A stretch of 57,426 nucleotides of DNA from Bradyrhizobium lablabi (lineage in GTDB: Bacteria; Pseudomonadota; Alphaproteobacteria; Rhizobiales; Xanthobacteraceae), in contig NZ_LLYB01000059.1 of NCBI RefSeq assembly GCF_001440475.1, positions 3,619 to 61,044 on the forward strand. Reading direction: 5' to 3'. A program made the translations under genes and the position numbers. Positions 9,328 through 19,029 of this stretch are shown in pieces. Every line of letters starts with the position of its first letter. Position 1 is the stretch's first letter. The notes beneath the pieces are model-generated. The model did no database searches and was not told the DNA's origin. It saw nothing but the letters and a program-made list of their open reading frames with translations.

Positions 9328-10287
9328 TCAGTCCAGCGTACGCTTGAAATAGGCGATGGTCTCCTTCAGGCCATCGGCGAGCGGGACCTTGGGTTCCCAA
9401 TTCAGCAGCGCCTTCGCCTTGGAAAGATCGGGCTGGCGCTGCCGCGGATCGTCCTGCGGCAGCGGCTTGAAAATGAGCTTGGAGCGCGAATTGGTGTAGC
9501 TGATCACCTTCTCGGCCAGTTCCAGAATGGTGAATTCCGAATTGTTGCCGAGATTGATCGGTCCCGTGCAGTCGTCGCCGGTCAGCATCAGCCGGGTAAT
9601 GGCCTCGACGAGATCGTCGACATAACAGAACGACCGGCTTTGGCCGCCGTCGCCAAACACGGTGATCGGCTCGCCCCTGAGCGCCTGGACGATGAAGGAC
9701 GAAACGACGCGGCCGTCATTGGGCTGCATCCGCGGGCCATAGGTATTGAAGATGCGGGCCACCTTGATCGGAAGCGAATGTTGCCGCCAATAGTCGAAGA
9801 ACAGGGTCTCGGCGCAACGCTTGCCCTCGTCGTAACACGAGCGAATCCCGATCGGATTGACGTTGCCCCAGTAATCCTCGGTCTGCGGATGGATCAGGGG
9901 ATCGCCGTAGATTTCGCTGGTCGAGGCCTGAAAGATCGGGGCCCGCAGGCGCTTGGCGAGGCCGAGCATGTTGATCGCGCCATGCACGCTGGTCTTGGTA
10001 GTCTGCACGGGATCGCGCTGGTAGTGGATCGGCGAGGCCGGGCAGGCGAGGTTGAAGATCGCGTCGACCTCGATGTAGAGCGGGAACGTCACGTCGTGCC
10101 GGATCGCCTCGAACATCGGGTTCGACAGGAGGTGGGCGATGTTCTTCCGGCTACCCGTGAAGTAGTTGTCCGCACAGACCACTTCCGCGCCGGCGGCGAG
10201 CAGCCGTTCACTGAGGTGGGAGCCGATGAAGCCGGCGCCGCCGGTGACGAGGATGCGGCTGTCTTTGTAGTTTCGGTCAAACGACAT
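9328..10287 (-). CDS. UDP-glucuronate decarboxylase (UDP-xylose synthase type)
   Basis: 319 residues from the ATG at 10287 ([20 protein letters not shown]). The frame stays open for 21 codons further upstream. Motifs: [11 protein letters not shown] for [14 protein letters not shown], and [20 protein letters not shown]. The last, containing the YxxxK pair, is nearly identical to the UXS signature of animal and bacterial UDP-xylose synthases. [10 protein letters not shown] and [13 protein letters not shown] complete the fold. The enzyme oxidises and decarboxylates UDP-glucuronate to UDP-xylose or the 4-keto pentose. It would add xylose or a derived pentose to the polysaccharide. It is separated by 249 bp from the next gene upstream, so it may have its own promoter. 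Confidence 0.9.
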   Translation of the reverse strand: MSFDRNYKDSRILVTGGAGFIGSHLSERLLAAGAEVVCADNYFTGSRKNIAHLLSNPMFEAIRHDVTFPLYIEVDAIFNLACPASPIHYQRDPVQTTKTSVHGAINMLGLAKRLRAPIFQASTSEIYGDPLIHPQTEDYWGNVNPIGIRSCYDEGKRCAETLFFDYWRQHSLPIKVARIFNTYGPRMQPNDGRVVSSFIVQALRGEPITVFGDGGQSRSFCYVDDLVEAITRLMLTGDDCTGPINLGNNSEFTILELAEKVISYTNSRSKLIFKPLPQDDPRQRQPDLSKAKALLNWEPKVPLADGLKETIAYFKRTLD

Positions 10288-10536
10288 CGTGGTTCCCGGG
10301 GTTGCTTCACGGTCTGCGAGGGGCTGGCGGAGTGGTATCGGCAACGGCAAAGTTCGCCAATAGCATTATCCGGGATGGCAGTATCAAAATACCTTATACC
10401 CCAGTAAGTCCTTGAAGGGACCAGCAGGGCGACCAAGGCGCCGCCGATGGGCCAAGATCCGCCCACAAGCACCCGGCCGTGGGTCTCGGAGGCGCGGGCC
10501 GCCCGAATCCGGAGCGGTTTTCGCGGGTAGCGGTCT

Positions 10537-11286
10537 TCAGAAGTCTCGCCGCTTCAGCCAGGCGCGCGTGCCCCAATGCGCAAAGCACGAGGCGGATTTG
10601 ACCGGCGAAAGCTGTTCCACGTTGCGGTAGATGTGCCAGACCCATCCGGCCGACCGGAGCGGGCGGCTGGAGACCGATGAGCCCCGCACGCGGTAGCGGG
10701 CGAGGTCCTCATTGAGCCCGTGGGCGAGGTGTCCCGGCTTGAGGATGCTCAGCCAGAGGCAGAAATCGTCATACGGCTCGTTCTTCATGGCGATGTTGCC
10801 GGCGATGTCGCGGTCGACCAGCGCGGTCAGCGTGGCGATCGAGGTGTTCTTGAGCAACTGCTCGTAGTTCAGGGAGGCCGGCACCTCGATCAGGCGGCCG
10901 GTGAGCGATCCCGTCTCATTGATGCGGCGGAATGCCGTGTAGCTCAGCGCGGCGCGCTTGGCCTGGGCGAAGGCGATCTGCCGTTCGAGTTTGGCGGGCA
11001 GCCACAGATCGTCGCTGTCGAGAAACGCGACGAAGCGGCCCTGCGCCTGGTCGATCGCGGCCTGGCGCGCCAGCGCTGGGCCCCCGTTACGTGGCTGGCG
11101 GATCAGCCTGATGCGCGGATCGCTCGCCGCATGGCTTTCCACGACGGCGGCCGTCTGGTCGGTCGAGCAGTCGTCGGCGATCAACAGCTCCCAGTCGGTC
11201 ATCGTCTGGGCCTGGACCGATGCAATGGTTTCGCCGATCAGCGCGGCCACGTTCCATGACGGGGTGATGATCGAAACGAGCGGCAT
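10537..11286 (-). CDS. GT2-family glycosyltransferase
   Basis: 249 residues from the ATG at 11286. The opening MPLVSIITPSWNVAALIGET and the metal-binding motif FVAFLDSDDLWLPAKLE (about residues 88-102) are standard for family 2 inverting transferases with a GT-A fold. The open frame extends upstream to 11538, but that part lies inside the neighbouring gene and has no GT2 character. Last gene of a coupled run that begins with the flippase and methyltransferase upstream. Substrate not predictable. Confidence 0.85.
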   Translation of the reverse strand: MPLVSIITPSWNVAALIGETIASVQAQTMTDWELLIADDCSTDQTAAVVESHAASDPRIRLIRQPRNGGPALARQAAIDQAQGRFVAFLDSDDLWLPAKLERQIAFAQAKRAALSYTAFRRINETGSLTGRLIEVPASLNYEQLLKNTSIATLTALVDRDIAGNIAMKNEPYDDFCLWLSILKPGHLAHGLNEDLARYRVRGSSVSSRPLRSAGWVWHIYRNVEQLSPVKSASCFAHWGTRAWLKRRDF

Positions 11287-11299
11287 CGTAAAAAACCTT

Positions 11300-12703
11300 T
11301 CAATCCGCGCGGCGCGGTTCGCCGATCGCAGACAGCAACGAGGCCGCAAACGTATCGAGCTGTTTGGAATCGCTGATATAGAGTTCGCCGGGAAACGATT
11401 GCCGCCAGGCGGTTTCGAAATAGGGTGCGGTGTCGGCGGGGTCGAACGGCGGCGCCGCCAGCGCGTCGCGAAGCCGCTGCGGAACGTCGGCCAGGCGGTC
11501 GACGGCGAACACCAGCGGGCAGGAGCGGTAGAACGCATCGCCCATCACCACGACCGGCTTGCCGAGCAGCACCGCTTCGGCGCCCGACTTGCTGTTGACC
11601 GAGACGATCGCATCCGCGCGGCCAAGCACGGTGTAATTGTTGGTCTGCGGCGGCAGCAGGACGAAATTATCGAAGCGGCGCGCCAGTTCGAACAGGCGGC
11701 TGGCCGGAATCGCACCAATCTGGGCCGGGTGTTCCTTGACGACGAGGGTGTGCGTATCCGGGATGATGCGCAGCAGGAAGTCGATGGTCGCGACCTGGTC
11801 GAGATATTCCGGCGAGCGAAGTGTCAGCGCCATGTCGGCCGGCACGTGCAGGGGATAGTAGACGAAGGGGCCGTCCGGCATCGGGCGGTAGAGCTTTCGA
11901 AGCCGCGTCGCGCCGACCGCCATGGCGGCATGGGCGCGGGCATGGCGGAGATTGTGTCCGAACTCCTGATGCTTGCCGAGTGCGAACTGATCCCAGAGCT
12001 TCTCGACCAGGCGGCGTGCATTCCGCGCATTGGCGATCTTGTTGAACGCCGCCGAATATTGGTGACGGTCCTTTTGCGGAATCACGATGGATTGCTGCCG
12101 CAAGGTCTCATCGAGATAGCCGCGCACGTCGGTGGAGACGGAGTCTGCCGGCGTCCGCATGGTATCGGGGGCGGCAAGGCTGTCCGGCGTATAGTAGAGC
12201 CTGCCGCGAAAGAACGACGGCTCGATGAACCAGTTGCGGATGCCGCGCTTCTTGGCGGCGTAGAAGCAGGCGATCACCGAGAGAAAGCCGCCGAGCTCCT
12301 GAACGGCAACGGCCTGCCGCCCCGCGGCGGCGAGGCGATCTAGCGCGGCTTCCATCGCGTTGGTGTAGATCATGAACCGCCGGCGCAGTGCGGCGGTATC
12401 GCGAATGCCGAAGGTGACGCGCTCGTGGCTGAACAGGAAGTTCGATCCACCCAGGCCGTATTCGGCGATCCGTGCGGCGAAGGCGCGCTCGTCCTCGACC
12501 GGCGCGCCGCCCTCGAGGCCGGTGCGGTACATGTTGACGACGGGGATACCTTTCGCCTCCGCCATTTCGGCGCTGCGATCGTCGAATGCGAGCAGTTGCA
12601 CCTCGCGCCCGGCGGTGCGCAACCGCTGCGCCACCGGAATCCAGAACCGGGTCTGGTATTCGGCAAGGGTCGTGATCAGGATTGTTTCGGACGAAGCGGT
12701 CAT
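11300..12703 (-). CDS. capsular-polysaccharide-type glycosyltransferase/synthesis protein
   Basis: 467 residues from the ATG at 12703, whose ATGA overlaps the stop of the upstream gene at 12700-12702. The C-terminal half has the KpsS/LipB-like pattern: FVYYPLHVPADMAL, HTLVVKEHPAQIG (the conserved KxHP), NYTVLGRADAIVSVNSKSGAEAVLLGKPVVVMG. These are seen in Capsule_synth family proteins, which include beta-Kdo transferases and other GT-B-like enzymes. N-terminal domain (ILITTLAEYQTRFWIPVAQRL) looks like the acceptor domain. Because the locus makes CMP-ulosonic acids, a CMP-sugar donor is plausible but is inference only. Confidence 0.7.
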   Translation of the reverse strand: MTASSETILITTLAEYQTRFWIPVAQRLRTAGREVQLLAFDDRSAEMAEAKGIPVVNMYRTGLEGGAPVEDERAFAARIAEYGLGGSNFLFSHERVTFGIRDTAALRRRFMIYTNAMEAALDRLAAAGRQAVAVQELGGFLSVIACFYAAKKRGIRNWFIEPSFFRGRLYYTPDSLAAPDTMRTPADSVSTDVRGYLDETLRQQSIVIPQKDRHQYSAAFNKIANARNARRLVEKLWDQFALGKHQEFGHNLRHARAHAAMAVGATRLRKLYRPMPDGPFVYYPLHVPADMALTLRSPEYLDQVATIDFLLRIIPDTHTLVVKEHPAQIGAIPASRLFELARRFDNFVLLPPQTNNYTVLGRADAIVSVNSKSGAEAVLLGKPVVVMGDAFYRSCPLVFAVDRLADVPQRLRDALAAPPFDPADTAPYFETAWRQSFPGELYISDSKQLDTFAASLLSAIGEPRRAD

Positions 12704-14097
12704 GCGCGCGTGGGACGTTTTTCGATGGCGATACTGGCGAGGGGCAGGCCGGTGGTCTGGCACCGGGCGCGCGCGGCGGTGAAAAGCGAGGGGGCCTGGC
12801 CGTCGTGGACGGCGATCCGCTCGAGCATGGCGGCTACCGTTGACGGCGCGATCCGCTTGTCGCGCCGGGCCGGACTGACGAAGGTGCGTAGCTTCTCGGT
12901 GGCGGCTGAGCCCAGCAGCACGCTCGCGGCACCCTTGGCGATTTGTCCGATACTCGGGTTCGGCCGCGTGCCGCGGAGCGCGCTGGAAAGCGACACAAAG
13001 GCATTACGGGGATGCGCGGCGCCGACCAGAACGTCGGCGACGCGCTCGGCGGCGAGGCCATCGTTGCGGTAGAAAAAGGCATCGATATCGGCGGCGTGGA
13101 CGCCTGCGAAATCGAATCTGGCCGTTTCCGCGTCGAGGTCGTCGACCATGGCCAGCAGTTCGTCGAACGAGGCCGCCGCGCGGCTCACGCGCGCAGGCAG
13201 GCGGGCATGTCCGGCGGTTGTCGGCGTGTTCAGATATTCGAGCTGGATCGGAAGCTTTTCAAGCAGAACCGCTTCGACCGCCGTACCGCAATTGAGGTGA
13301 ATGATTGCCGCGGCATTCTGGATCATGTCGAGCACGCTGCCGGTGCCGTCGACGGTCACATTGGAATATTGGCCCAGCGCATTCCGATAGACTTCCTCGC
13401 TCTCGAACGGGTGCGGCCGCACCAGAATCGCCTGGTCCGGCCGCGCGGCCGCAAGGCGGGCGATCTCCGCAAGGTAGTTGGCAAAGACCTGTTTGAGATC
13501 GATCAGGAAGCGGTCGATATAGGCGCCATCCCATCCGGCGCGAACCATGGTTTCGCGCTCGGCGCCGGGCTTGCTGGAGAAGCGGGAGTTCACCAGCGGG
13601 AAATTGGCGTTGACGAGCAGATAGCCGCGCCGCTTGCCGTCGAGCAATTTCCGCCATCGTGGCGCAGCGAAGTCGAAACGCGGGCAGCCGGTAAGGTGAA
13701 GCTGGCCGGGCGGCATGGTTTCGGTGTCGTTGAACGCCTTGTGCAACTGGCCGCCCCAGAAGAAATATCCCGACAGGATATCGGCGTAACCGCTACTGCG
13801 GATGTGCGCGGCCATCGCGGGCGGCGAGTTGCCGCCTTTTTCCGCCAGCACGCCGCCCTCGGTGTCGAGAACATAGAGCGCCAGTCCCGCCGCGGCAAAA
13901 CTGCGCATCAGGTCGAGATTGGCGGCGCGGGCGTAGTTGGCGACCAGCGTATCGAGACCGAGCCGCGGCACGTCGACGCCCTGTTCATACATCGGGATGA
14001 TGACGACGGAGGCGCCGCGCGAGGCAAGCTGATACGCAGCCAGGACGCTTCCCGCCAAGTCACGCTTGGGGTGATCGACCACCCATCCGATACGCAC
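12700..14097 (-). CDS. surface carbohydrate biosynthesis protein (GT-B-like)
   Basis: 465 residues. N-terminus MRIGWVVDHPKRDLAGSVLA; then ILSGYFFWGGQLHKAF, HLTGCPRFDF, YLLVNANFPLVNSRFS, ILVRPHPFESEEVY and IIHLNCGTAVEAVLLEKLPI. The RPHP and NCGTAVEA elements correspond to the KxHP and SxxGxEA elements of capsule-type transferases. The whole pattern matches the family usually annotated 'surface carbohydrate biosynthesis protein'. It is coupled to the downstream capsule-type gene by a 4 bp overlap, and the two may act on successive residues. No activity is established for this family as far as I know. Confidence 0.7.
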   Translation of the reverse strand: MRIGWVVDHPKRDLAGSVLAAYQLASRGASVVIIPMYEQGVDVPRLGLDTLVANYARAANLDLMRSFAAAGLALYVLDTEGGVLAEKGGNSPPAMAAHIRSSGYADILSGYFFWGGQLHKAFNDTETMPPGQLHLTGCPRFDFAAPRWRKLLDGKRRGYLLVNANFPLVNSRFSSKPGAERETMVRAGWDGAYIDRFLIDLKQVFANYLAEIARLAAARPDQAILVRPHPFESEEVYRNALGQYSNVTVDGTGSVLDMIQNAAAIIHLNCGTAVEAVLLEKLPIQLEYLNTPTTAGHARLPARVSRAAASFDELLAMVDDLDAETARFDFAGVHAADIDAFFYRNDGLAAERVADVLVGAAHPRNAFVSLSSALRGTRPNPSIGQIAKGAASVLLGSAATEKLRTFVSPARRDKRIAPSTVAAMLERIAVHDGQAPSLFTAARARCQTTGLPLASIAIEKRPTRA

Positions 14098-14125
14098 GAT
14101 CGTCAGCTCCCCCAGCGCGCCCGCA

Positions 14126-15058
14126 TCAGAGGCGCATCGCCGTGCGCTCGATTTCGTTCAAGGAACCGACGGCGCGGAAACGGGCGGGCGGCTCCGGATA
14201 GATCCGCGGCGGTTGAATGTAGGTCGCGGTGTAGAGCAGGCGGGTCCGGTCGGACAGGATGCGGCTGCCCATATGCAGGCAGCGTGCGGTGTTGACGATG
14301 AACGAGGACAGGCGCGGCGCGACCATTTCCTTGACCTCGGACCGACCCACCCGCGAGAAGACCTTGTCGTCGCTCATGTGGCTCTTGAGCGTGTTGCGGA
14401 ACGGCTTCGAGGCCGGCGCCGGAATGAAGGTCAACGGTCCGTCGGCGGTGTCGCGCACGTCGGTGAGATAGATGAACAGCTTGCAGACCCGCTTGTCGTC
14501 GTGGTCGAGATGCCAGAGCTGGGAATAGCTCAGCGGCTGGTTCTCGGTCGGCCGCGACAGCGTTAACAGGACATCGGACAGTTGCGGCAATTCGTGCATG
14601 AAATCGCCGATGATGCGCAGCGCCGCGGGCTGCAGCGCGTAGCGCACGAACGGATGGTCGGTGGCGAAGGCGCCGTCGACCAGGTCTTCATCGAGCAGGC
14701 TCACCCAGAATGATTTGTGCCCAAGCACCTGCTTGCCGGCCAGTTCGTCGAGCCGGTCGACCTTGTTCTGCGCGACGGTGGCGACGGCTTCCGCCAGGCT
14801 GCGGTCGACGATCGAGGTGACGTCGACATAGCCTTGTTCGCTGAGCTGGCGGCTGGCCGCGCTCCATTCCGGCTTGACCGGCAGGGTCTTGAGCAACTCG
14901 ATCCGCTTGGCGCGCGCGCCCAGTTGCAGGCTGGTGAGGGCGGTCTTCGTCACCCAGCCGAGATCGGTCCGGTTCATATGCCAGAGCAGGCGGCGGAACT
15001 GGCTGATCTTCTGCTTCTTGGCGACCGGTGCGGCGGAGGCGGCGTTGCTCATGGTCAT
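14126..15058 (-). CDS. phytanoyl-CoA dioxygenase-like Fe(II)/2-oxoglutarate enzyme
   Basis: 310 residues from the ATG at 15058, which overlaps the methyltransferase stop by 4 bp; an ATG at 15073 gives five more residues. The metal triad of the double-stranded beta-helix is visible: H183 and D185 in QLWHLDHDDK, H262 in ARCLHMGSRI, and the 2-oxoglutarate-binding arginine is R271 or R273. PhyH-like proteins oxidise small molecules, and several modify sugars or antibiotics. A paralogous-type protein lies at 27944-28837. In this locus it could hydroxylate or desaturate a sugar, its aglycone lipid or a substituent; this is inference. Confidence 0.7.
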   Translation of the reverse strand: MTMSNAASAAPVAKKQKISQFRRLLWHMNRTDLGWVTKTALTSLQLGARAKRIELLKTLPVKPEWSAASRQLSEQGYVDVTSIVDRSLAEAVATVAQNKVDRLDELAGKQVLGHKSFWVSLLDEDLVDGAFATDHPFVRYALQPAALRIIGDFMHELPQLSDVLLTLSRPTENQPLSYSQLWHLDHDDKRVCKLFIYLTDVRDTADGPLTFIPAPASKPFRNTLKSHMSDDKVFSRVGRSEVKEMVAPRLSSFIVNTARCLHMGSRILSDRTRLLYTATYIQPPRIYPEPPARFRAVGSLNEIERTAMRL

Positions 15059-15939
15059 ATCGGCTCCCAGCAATACAGAAACCCGTCATTGTTGATCGAT
15101 GGAGCAAATGGCATCCGCTCGCGCGCGATGATGCGAATCCGGCCCTGGCGTTCGAGTTCATCGAGCGTCGTGAACAGTTGCGTCTGGTAATCGACCGACC
15201 GGATGTAGAGCAGGCTGACCAGATCGCGGGGATGGGTGAGGCTCAGCAGTTCGGTCGTCGGCTCGATGTTGATGACGCGCTTCGGCCCGGCGGCGATGAT
15301 GTTCTCGATCACTTTCCGCACGTCATAGGGAATCTGCTCGATGCAGAAATAGGTCAGAACGACCTCGTCCTTGATCTGTGCAAGGTTTGGATCCGAAGCG
15401 TCGGTCAGATCAATGCGGTCGAAGGAAATCTTGTCGGCCAATCCGAAATGATCGGCGATCTCGCGCCCGGCGGTGATGCCGTTCGGCGAGATATCAAAGC
15501 CCTTGAGCGTCCACTCGGGGTGGCTGTGATGAAGCGAAAACAGGTTGTAGCCGTAGCCGGTTCCCAGCTCCACGATTCCCCTTGCGTCACGGCAGTAGGG
15601 CGCGACCAGGTCACCCAGCGCGCCGATGCGATACTCATAATACTTCTGGGCGCTGATCCTGAGAATGCGATTGTCGACTTTTCTCAGGTGCTCGTTCATG
15701 TCCGGCGGGGCAAGAAAGCCGGGAACGTCTTTGGCCTTGAGCCACGCCTTGTTGGAAAGGATCTTCTGCCAGTGCAGCAGATTGTATTCGGAGTTCACCT
15801 TGTCCTGGGTGCGCTCCATCCGCCGCAGGATCAAGCGATAGACGCTCTTGGCGACATCGATGGAATAGGTGATCGCGCGGTCCGGCAGCGACGCCGGAGA
15901 CGGCGATCCCAGGATGTCGTTCGCGCCAGTCGTCTTCAT
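15055..15939 (-). CDS. class I SAM-dependent methyltransferase
   Basis: 294 residues. The SAM-binding motif GIVELGTGYGYN is at residues 121-132, followed by TLKGFDISPNGITAGREIAD (acidic ligand after beta-2). About 100 residues precede the catalytic domain and contain no recognisable motif. Coupled by ATGA to the dioxygenase downstream and 24 bp from the flippase upstream. Probably modifies a sugar of the repeat unit; target unknown. Confidence 0.75.
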   Translation of the reverse strand: MKTTGANDILGSPSPASLPDRAITYSIDVAKSVYRLILRRMERTQDKVNSEYNLLHWQKILSNKAWLKAKDVPGFLAPPDMNEHLRKVDNRILRISAQKYYEYRIGALGDLVAPYCRDARGIVELGTGYGYNLFSLHHSHPEWTLKGFDISPNGITAGREIADHFGLADKISFDRIDLTDASDPNLAQIKDEVVLTYFCIEQIPYDVRKVIENIIAAGPKRVINIEPTTELLSLTHPRDLVSLLYIRSVDYQTQLFTTLDELERQGRIRIIARERMPFAPSINNDGFLYCWEPI

Positions 15940-15963
15940 TCCGTAGGTCCAGTCAACGTTCGG

Positions 15964-17487
15964 TCAGTTGCTCTTTGGCGCCAGGCCCATCAGGTGGCCG
16001 ATTGCGGGGAAAACGGCGCGGTGCCTTGCATCCAGGACGAGAAAATACTGTGCAAGCCAACTGGCAAGGCAGAACGTTCCCGCTACCAAGGCCAATTTTA
16101 TCAGGCTGTCAACCCGAATATAACCGGCAACAAACCACAGCAGAATGCTTCCAATTATCAGGATGATGGCCTGGGTTCCGACCGCTTTGAGGAAGCTTTG
16201 GCGTTCGAGATTCAAGGCCCGGCGCAGCGTGCTGATCTGCCACGGCAGCACGGCGAGGCTTCCGACCGCCTGGCCGAGAATCAGCGACCGCTCGGCAAAG
16301 AATCCCAGCGTCGCGGCGGTGACCACGGCCCAGATCAGCAGTTGCAGGCTGAGCAGCCAATTCAGTCGGGCCTGCACGCCCGGGCGCGTCAGGAAGATAA
16401 CGTTACCGATCACGAGATACTGCGTGCAGATCGGAATCACGAAGCTCAGGCCCATCCACAGCGCGTAGGGTGCGAGCAGGGGGCCGATCCACATCTGCAG
16501 GATCTCGGGCGAGAGGATCGCGGCGGCCGCGAGCGGCGGCAGCGTGAACATCGGCAGCATGATCAGGCCGAGTTCGCCGAGGCGCTGGAATGTCGTCGAA
16601 CTGCCGCGCTCGTCGAGACGGCTTGCGACCGGCAGCAAGGCTGAGGTGAGAAGGCCGACCAAAACCTTGGATACGCGCGCGAGCCGGACCAGCGCGTCAT
16701 AGGTGCCGACAGCCGTCGGCCCGAAAAACAGCCCGGCCACGAACGGCTGAATCGGCCCGGTGATTCCGCCGATCAGCTTGCCCTGGAGCAGCAGCAGGCA
16801 TCGGTGCAGCAGCTCGCGACGAATCGGGGCGGTCCATGCGGCAAACCGCGCGCCTTTGGTCGTCAAAGCGGTAACGGTGGCAACCAGCACCGCGAGCGCC
16901 CGCAGCACGAGGGTGGCCAGATAGATGTAGGCGACGATTTCGAATGAGGCTGAAGCCGTGGAAGCCCAGACGGTCAGGCCGACATAGGCCAGGGTCGACG
17001 TGAATTCCGAAAATCGCAAAAGGTTGTAGCGCTCGAATCCCTTGACGGTTCCCTCCCAGACCAGCGCCGGCACCAGCACGAGATTGGCGAGCGCGGTGTA
17101 GTGCAGGATCTCGATGAACTTGTCGACATGGGCGGGGTCGACCTTCATCAGGACGGTAAGATACGGCGCGCCGAACCAGATCGCGCCGCACAGGGTGATG
17201 GCCAACGCGATCGACAGCGCCGTCAGGAACGAAAGCTGGCGGCCAACCAGGTTCCAGTCGCGATGTTCCCTGGCGCGGGCCACCACCTGGGTCGCGACCT
17301 CGGACAGGCCGAGGTCCAGAACCGCCATCATGCCGGACGGCAGCAGCAGCCGCGTGATAACGATGAGCCCGAACTCGGTGACGCCCCAGGTGCGGATGAT
17401 CACCGGGATGACGATCAGACCAAGGATGGCGGCGGCGCCGAACGCGACGGTAGAGATGATCGTATTGTGGATCAGCCGCTTGATCAT
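15964..17487 (-). CDS. wzx: Wzx-type polysaccharide flippase
   Basis: 507 residues with about 12-14 hydrophobic helices. It begins MIKRLIHNTIISTVAFGAAA, followed by IRTWGVTEFGLIVI and LDLGLSEVATQVVARA, the N-terminal pattern of the polysaccharide-transporter (MATE/MVF superfamily) flippases. It would move undecaprenyl-linked repeat units to the periplasm for Wzy. The only flippase candidate in the window. It follows the SDR with a 10 bp gap, so it is in the same transcription unit as the legionaminic genes, which suggests that the nonulosonate is part of the exported unit. Confidence 0.9.
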   Translation of the reverse strand: MIKRLIHNTIISTVAFGAAAILGLIVIPVIIRTWGVTEFGLIVITRLLLPSGMMAVLDLGLSEVATQVVARAREHRDWNLVGRQLSFLTALSIALAITLCGAIWFGAPYLTVLMKVDPAHVDKFIEILHYTALANLVLVPALVWEGTVKGFERYNLLRFSEFTSTLAYVGLTVWASTASASFEIVAYIYLATLVLRALAVLVATVTALTTKGARFAAWTAPIRRELLHRCLLLLQGKLIGGITGPIQPFVAGLFFGPTAVGTYDALVRLARVSKVLVGLLTSALLPVASRLDERGSSTTFQRLGELGLIMLPMFTLPPLAAAAILSPEILQMWIGPLLAPYALWMGLSFVIPICTQYLVIGNVIFLTRPGVQARLNWLLSLQLLIWAVVTAATLGFFAERSLILGQAVGSLAVLPWQISTLRRALNLERQSFLKAVGTQAIILIIGSILLWFVAGYIRVDSLIKLALVAGTFCLASWLAQYFLVLDARHRAVFPAIGHLMGLAPKSN

Positions 17488-17497
17488 CGGGACCGCG

Positions 17498-18316
17498 TCA
17501 CCATGCGCTCAGCCCGCCATCGACCGCGATATTCTGACCGGTGACGTAGGATGCGGCATCGGATACCAGGAACAGCATGGCGCCGACCATCTCGTCGGCG
17601 CGCGCCATCCGGCCGAGCGGGACCCGCGCGCCATAGCGCTGCTTGAACGTGTCGTTCTGTCCGCTCTCGACGCCGCCGGGGGTGAGCGTGTTGACGCGCA
17701 CACCCTGCGCGCCCCAATAGGTGGCGAGGTGCTTTGTCAGCCCGATCACGCCAGCCTTGGAGGCGGTATAGACCGCGGGCGTGTTGATCGCGCGTCCGAG
17801 ATATTCGGAACCTTCATAGATGCGCTGGTCCGGCGCCATCAGGCCGTAGATCGAAGCGGTCTGGACGATGCTGCCGTAGCCGCGTTCGGCCATCCGGGTT
17901 CCGAACACCTGCGCCACATTGAACATGCCGTCGAGATTGACCGACATGATCTCCCGCCAGGTTTCCAGCGAGAACGTCGCGACGGGCGCGAAGAAGGCAT
18001 CGACGTCGCGGGTCTTGCTGGCGGCATTGTTGAGCAGGATCGAGACCGGACCAAGGGCGGCTTCGATGGCATCGGCGGTACGGCGGATGGCTTCAGGCTG
18101 GGTGATGTCGCAGGCATAGCCCATTGCATCAACGGAGAAGCGCCTGCCCAGCTCGGACGCCGCGGCCGCGACCGCCTTTTCGTCGAGATCGATGATCGCA
18201 ACCTTGGCGCCGAATTCAGCCAGACCTTCGGTGAAGCGGCGTCCGAGGATTCCGCAGCCACCGGTCACGACGGCGGTGCGTCCCTTGAGGTCGAACAGAT
18301 CCTTGAACGCGGTCAT
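17498..18316 (-). CDS. SDR oxidoreductase, PtmA-like
   Basis: 272 residues, classical short-chain dehydrogenase. VVTGGCGILGRR binds the nucleotide near the N-terminus; ILLNNAASK, QTASIYGLMAPDQ with the catalytic serine and VYTASKAGVIGLTK with the Tyr-Lys pair form the active site. The C-terminus SYVTGQNIAVDGGLSAW is typical. Coupled by ATGA to legF. The order ptmE-oxidoreductase-CMP synthetase-SDR matches the Campylobacter ptm locus as I remember it, in which the last gene is ptmA, assigned to the GDP-glucosamine/legionaminic branch. It is clearly paralogous to the SDR at 32339-33178 (shared APDQR, ATYW-xx-QGVRVN, TGQN-xx-xDGG). Precise reaction unknown. Confidence 0.75.
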   Translation of the reverse strand: MTAFKDLFDLKGRTAVVTGGCGILGRRFTEGLAEFGAKVAIIDLDEKAVAAAASELGRRFSVDAMGYACDITQPEAIRRTADAIEAALGPVSILLNNAASKTRDVDAFFAPVATFSLETWREIMSVNLDGMFNVAQVFGTRMAERGYGSIVQTASIYGLMAPDQRIYEGSEYLGRAINTPAVYTASKAGVIGLTKHLATYWGAQGVRVNTLTPGGVESGQNDTFKQRYGARVPLGRMARADEMVGAMLFLVSDAASYVTGQNIAVDGGLSAW

Positions 18317-19029
18317 GATTGGGTCTCCGGGAGCGCCAGCCGTTTACGCAGCAGCAGTTCCACCAGCGTGAAATCGAGATCGGAATCGATGTCGACGGAT
18401 CGCTCTTCCGGCATCTCGAACAGTTGCGTGTCCGGATAGAACACCGCCGGGCTTTCGAGGAACGGCGCAACGCGCCAGACATAGATCGAGGCGTTCATGT
18501 CGAAACAGCGCGGCGCATCCTGCCGGCGTACGATCGGGGGATCAGCCGATTTCGACAGGCCGACCGAACCATCGGCGCGCTCTTCAACCAGATTGAAATA
18601 GGGCGAACGGCGCGCCGGCGCGCCGGTGATGACGCTGCGCGCACCGGACCTGTTCAGGAGTTCCACCGCGCCGGCAATGTCGGACGGGAGCCGCAGCGGC
18701 GAGGTGACGTCGAGGTCGACGAATACATCGGGTGTAATTCCGGTGCGGGCGATTGCCTGTTCGAGGCAATGGCGTATCGCGGGAATTTTCGGGGCAGTGT
18801 CGGTGGCCATTTCGTCCGGGCGTTTGACGGCGAGGTCAGCGCCCGCCTGCAGCGCCGTTTCCAGCAAGAGATCGGAGTCGCTGCTGAATGCGATCGCTTC
18901 GAACAGCCCGGTCTGCCTAGCCTGCTCGATGCTCCAGGCGAGCAGGGGCTTTCCCAAGAGTTCACGGGCATTCTTGCCGATGACCCCCTTGGAGCCGCCG
19001 CGCGCGCACATCGTGCAGATCGACTTCAT
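18313..19029 (-). CDS. legF: CMP-N,N'-diacetyllegionaminic acid synthase-like cytidylyltransferase
   Basis: 238 residues from the ATG at 19029 (MKSICTMCARGGSKGV), whose ATGA overlaps the Gfo/Idh stop. The RGGSKG P-loop-like motif, KNARELLGKPLLAW and the DVTSPLRLPSD segment identify the acylneuraminate cytidylyltransferase family (NeuA, LegF/PtmB, PseF). It activates the ulosonic acid with CTP for glycosyl transfer. Placed in the run with LegI, LegG, LegC and LegB, so the legionaminic-type substrate is inferred from neighbours, not from residues. Twelve further bases upstream (start 19041) are open but would overlap more. Confidence 0.85.
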   Translation of the reverse strand: MKSICTMCARGGSKGVIGKNARELLGKPLLAWSIEQARQTGLFEAIAFSSDSDLLLETALQAGADLAVKRPDEMATDTAPKIPAIRHCLEQAIARTGITPDVFVDLDVTSPLRLPSDIAGAVELLNRSGARSVITGAPARRSPYFNLVEERADGSVGLSKSADPPIVRRQDAPRCFDMNASIYVWRVAPFLESPAVFYPDTQLFEMPEERSVDIDSDLDFTLVELLLRKRLALPETQS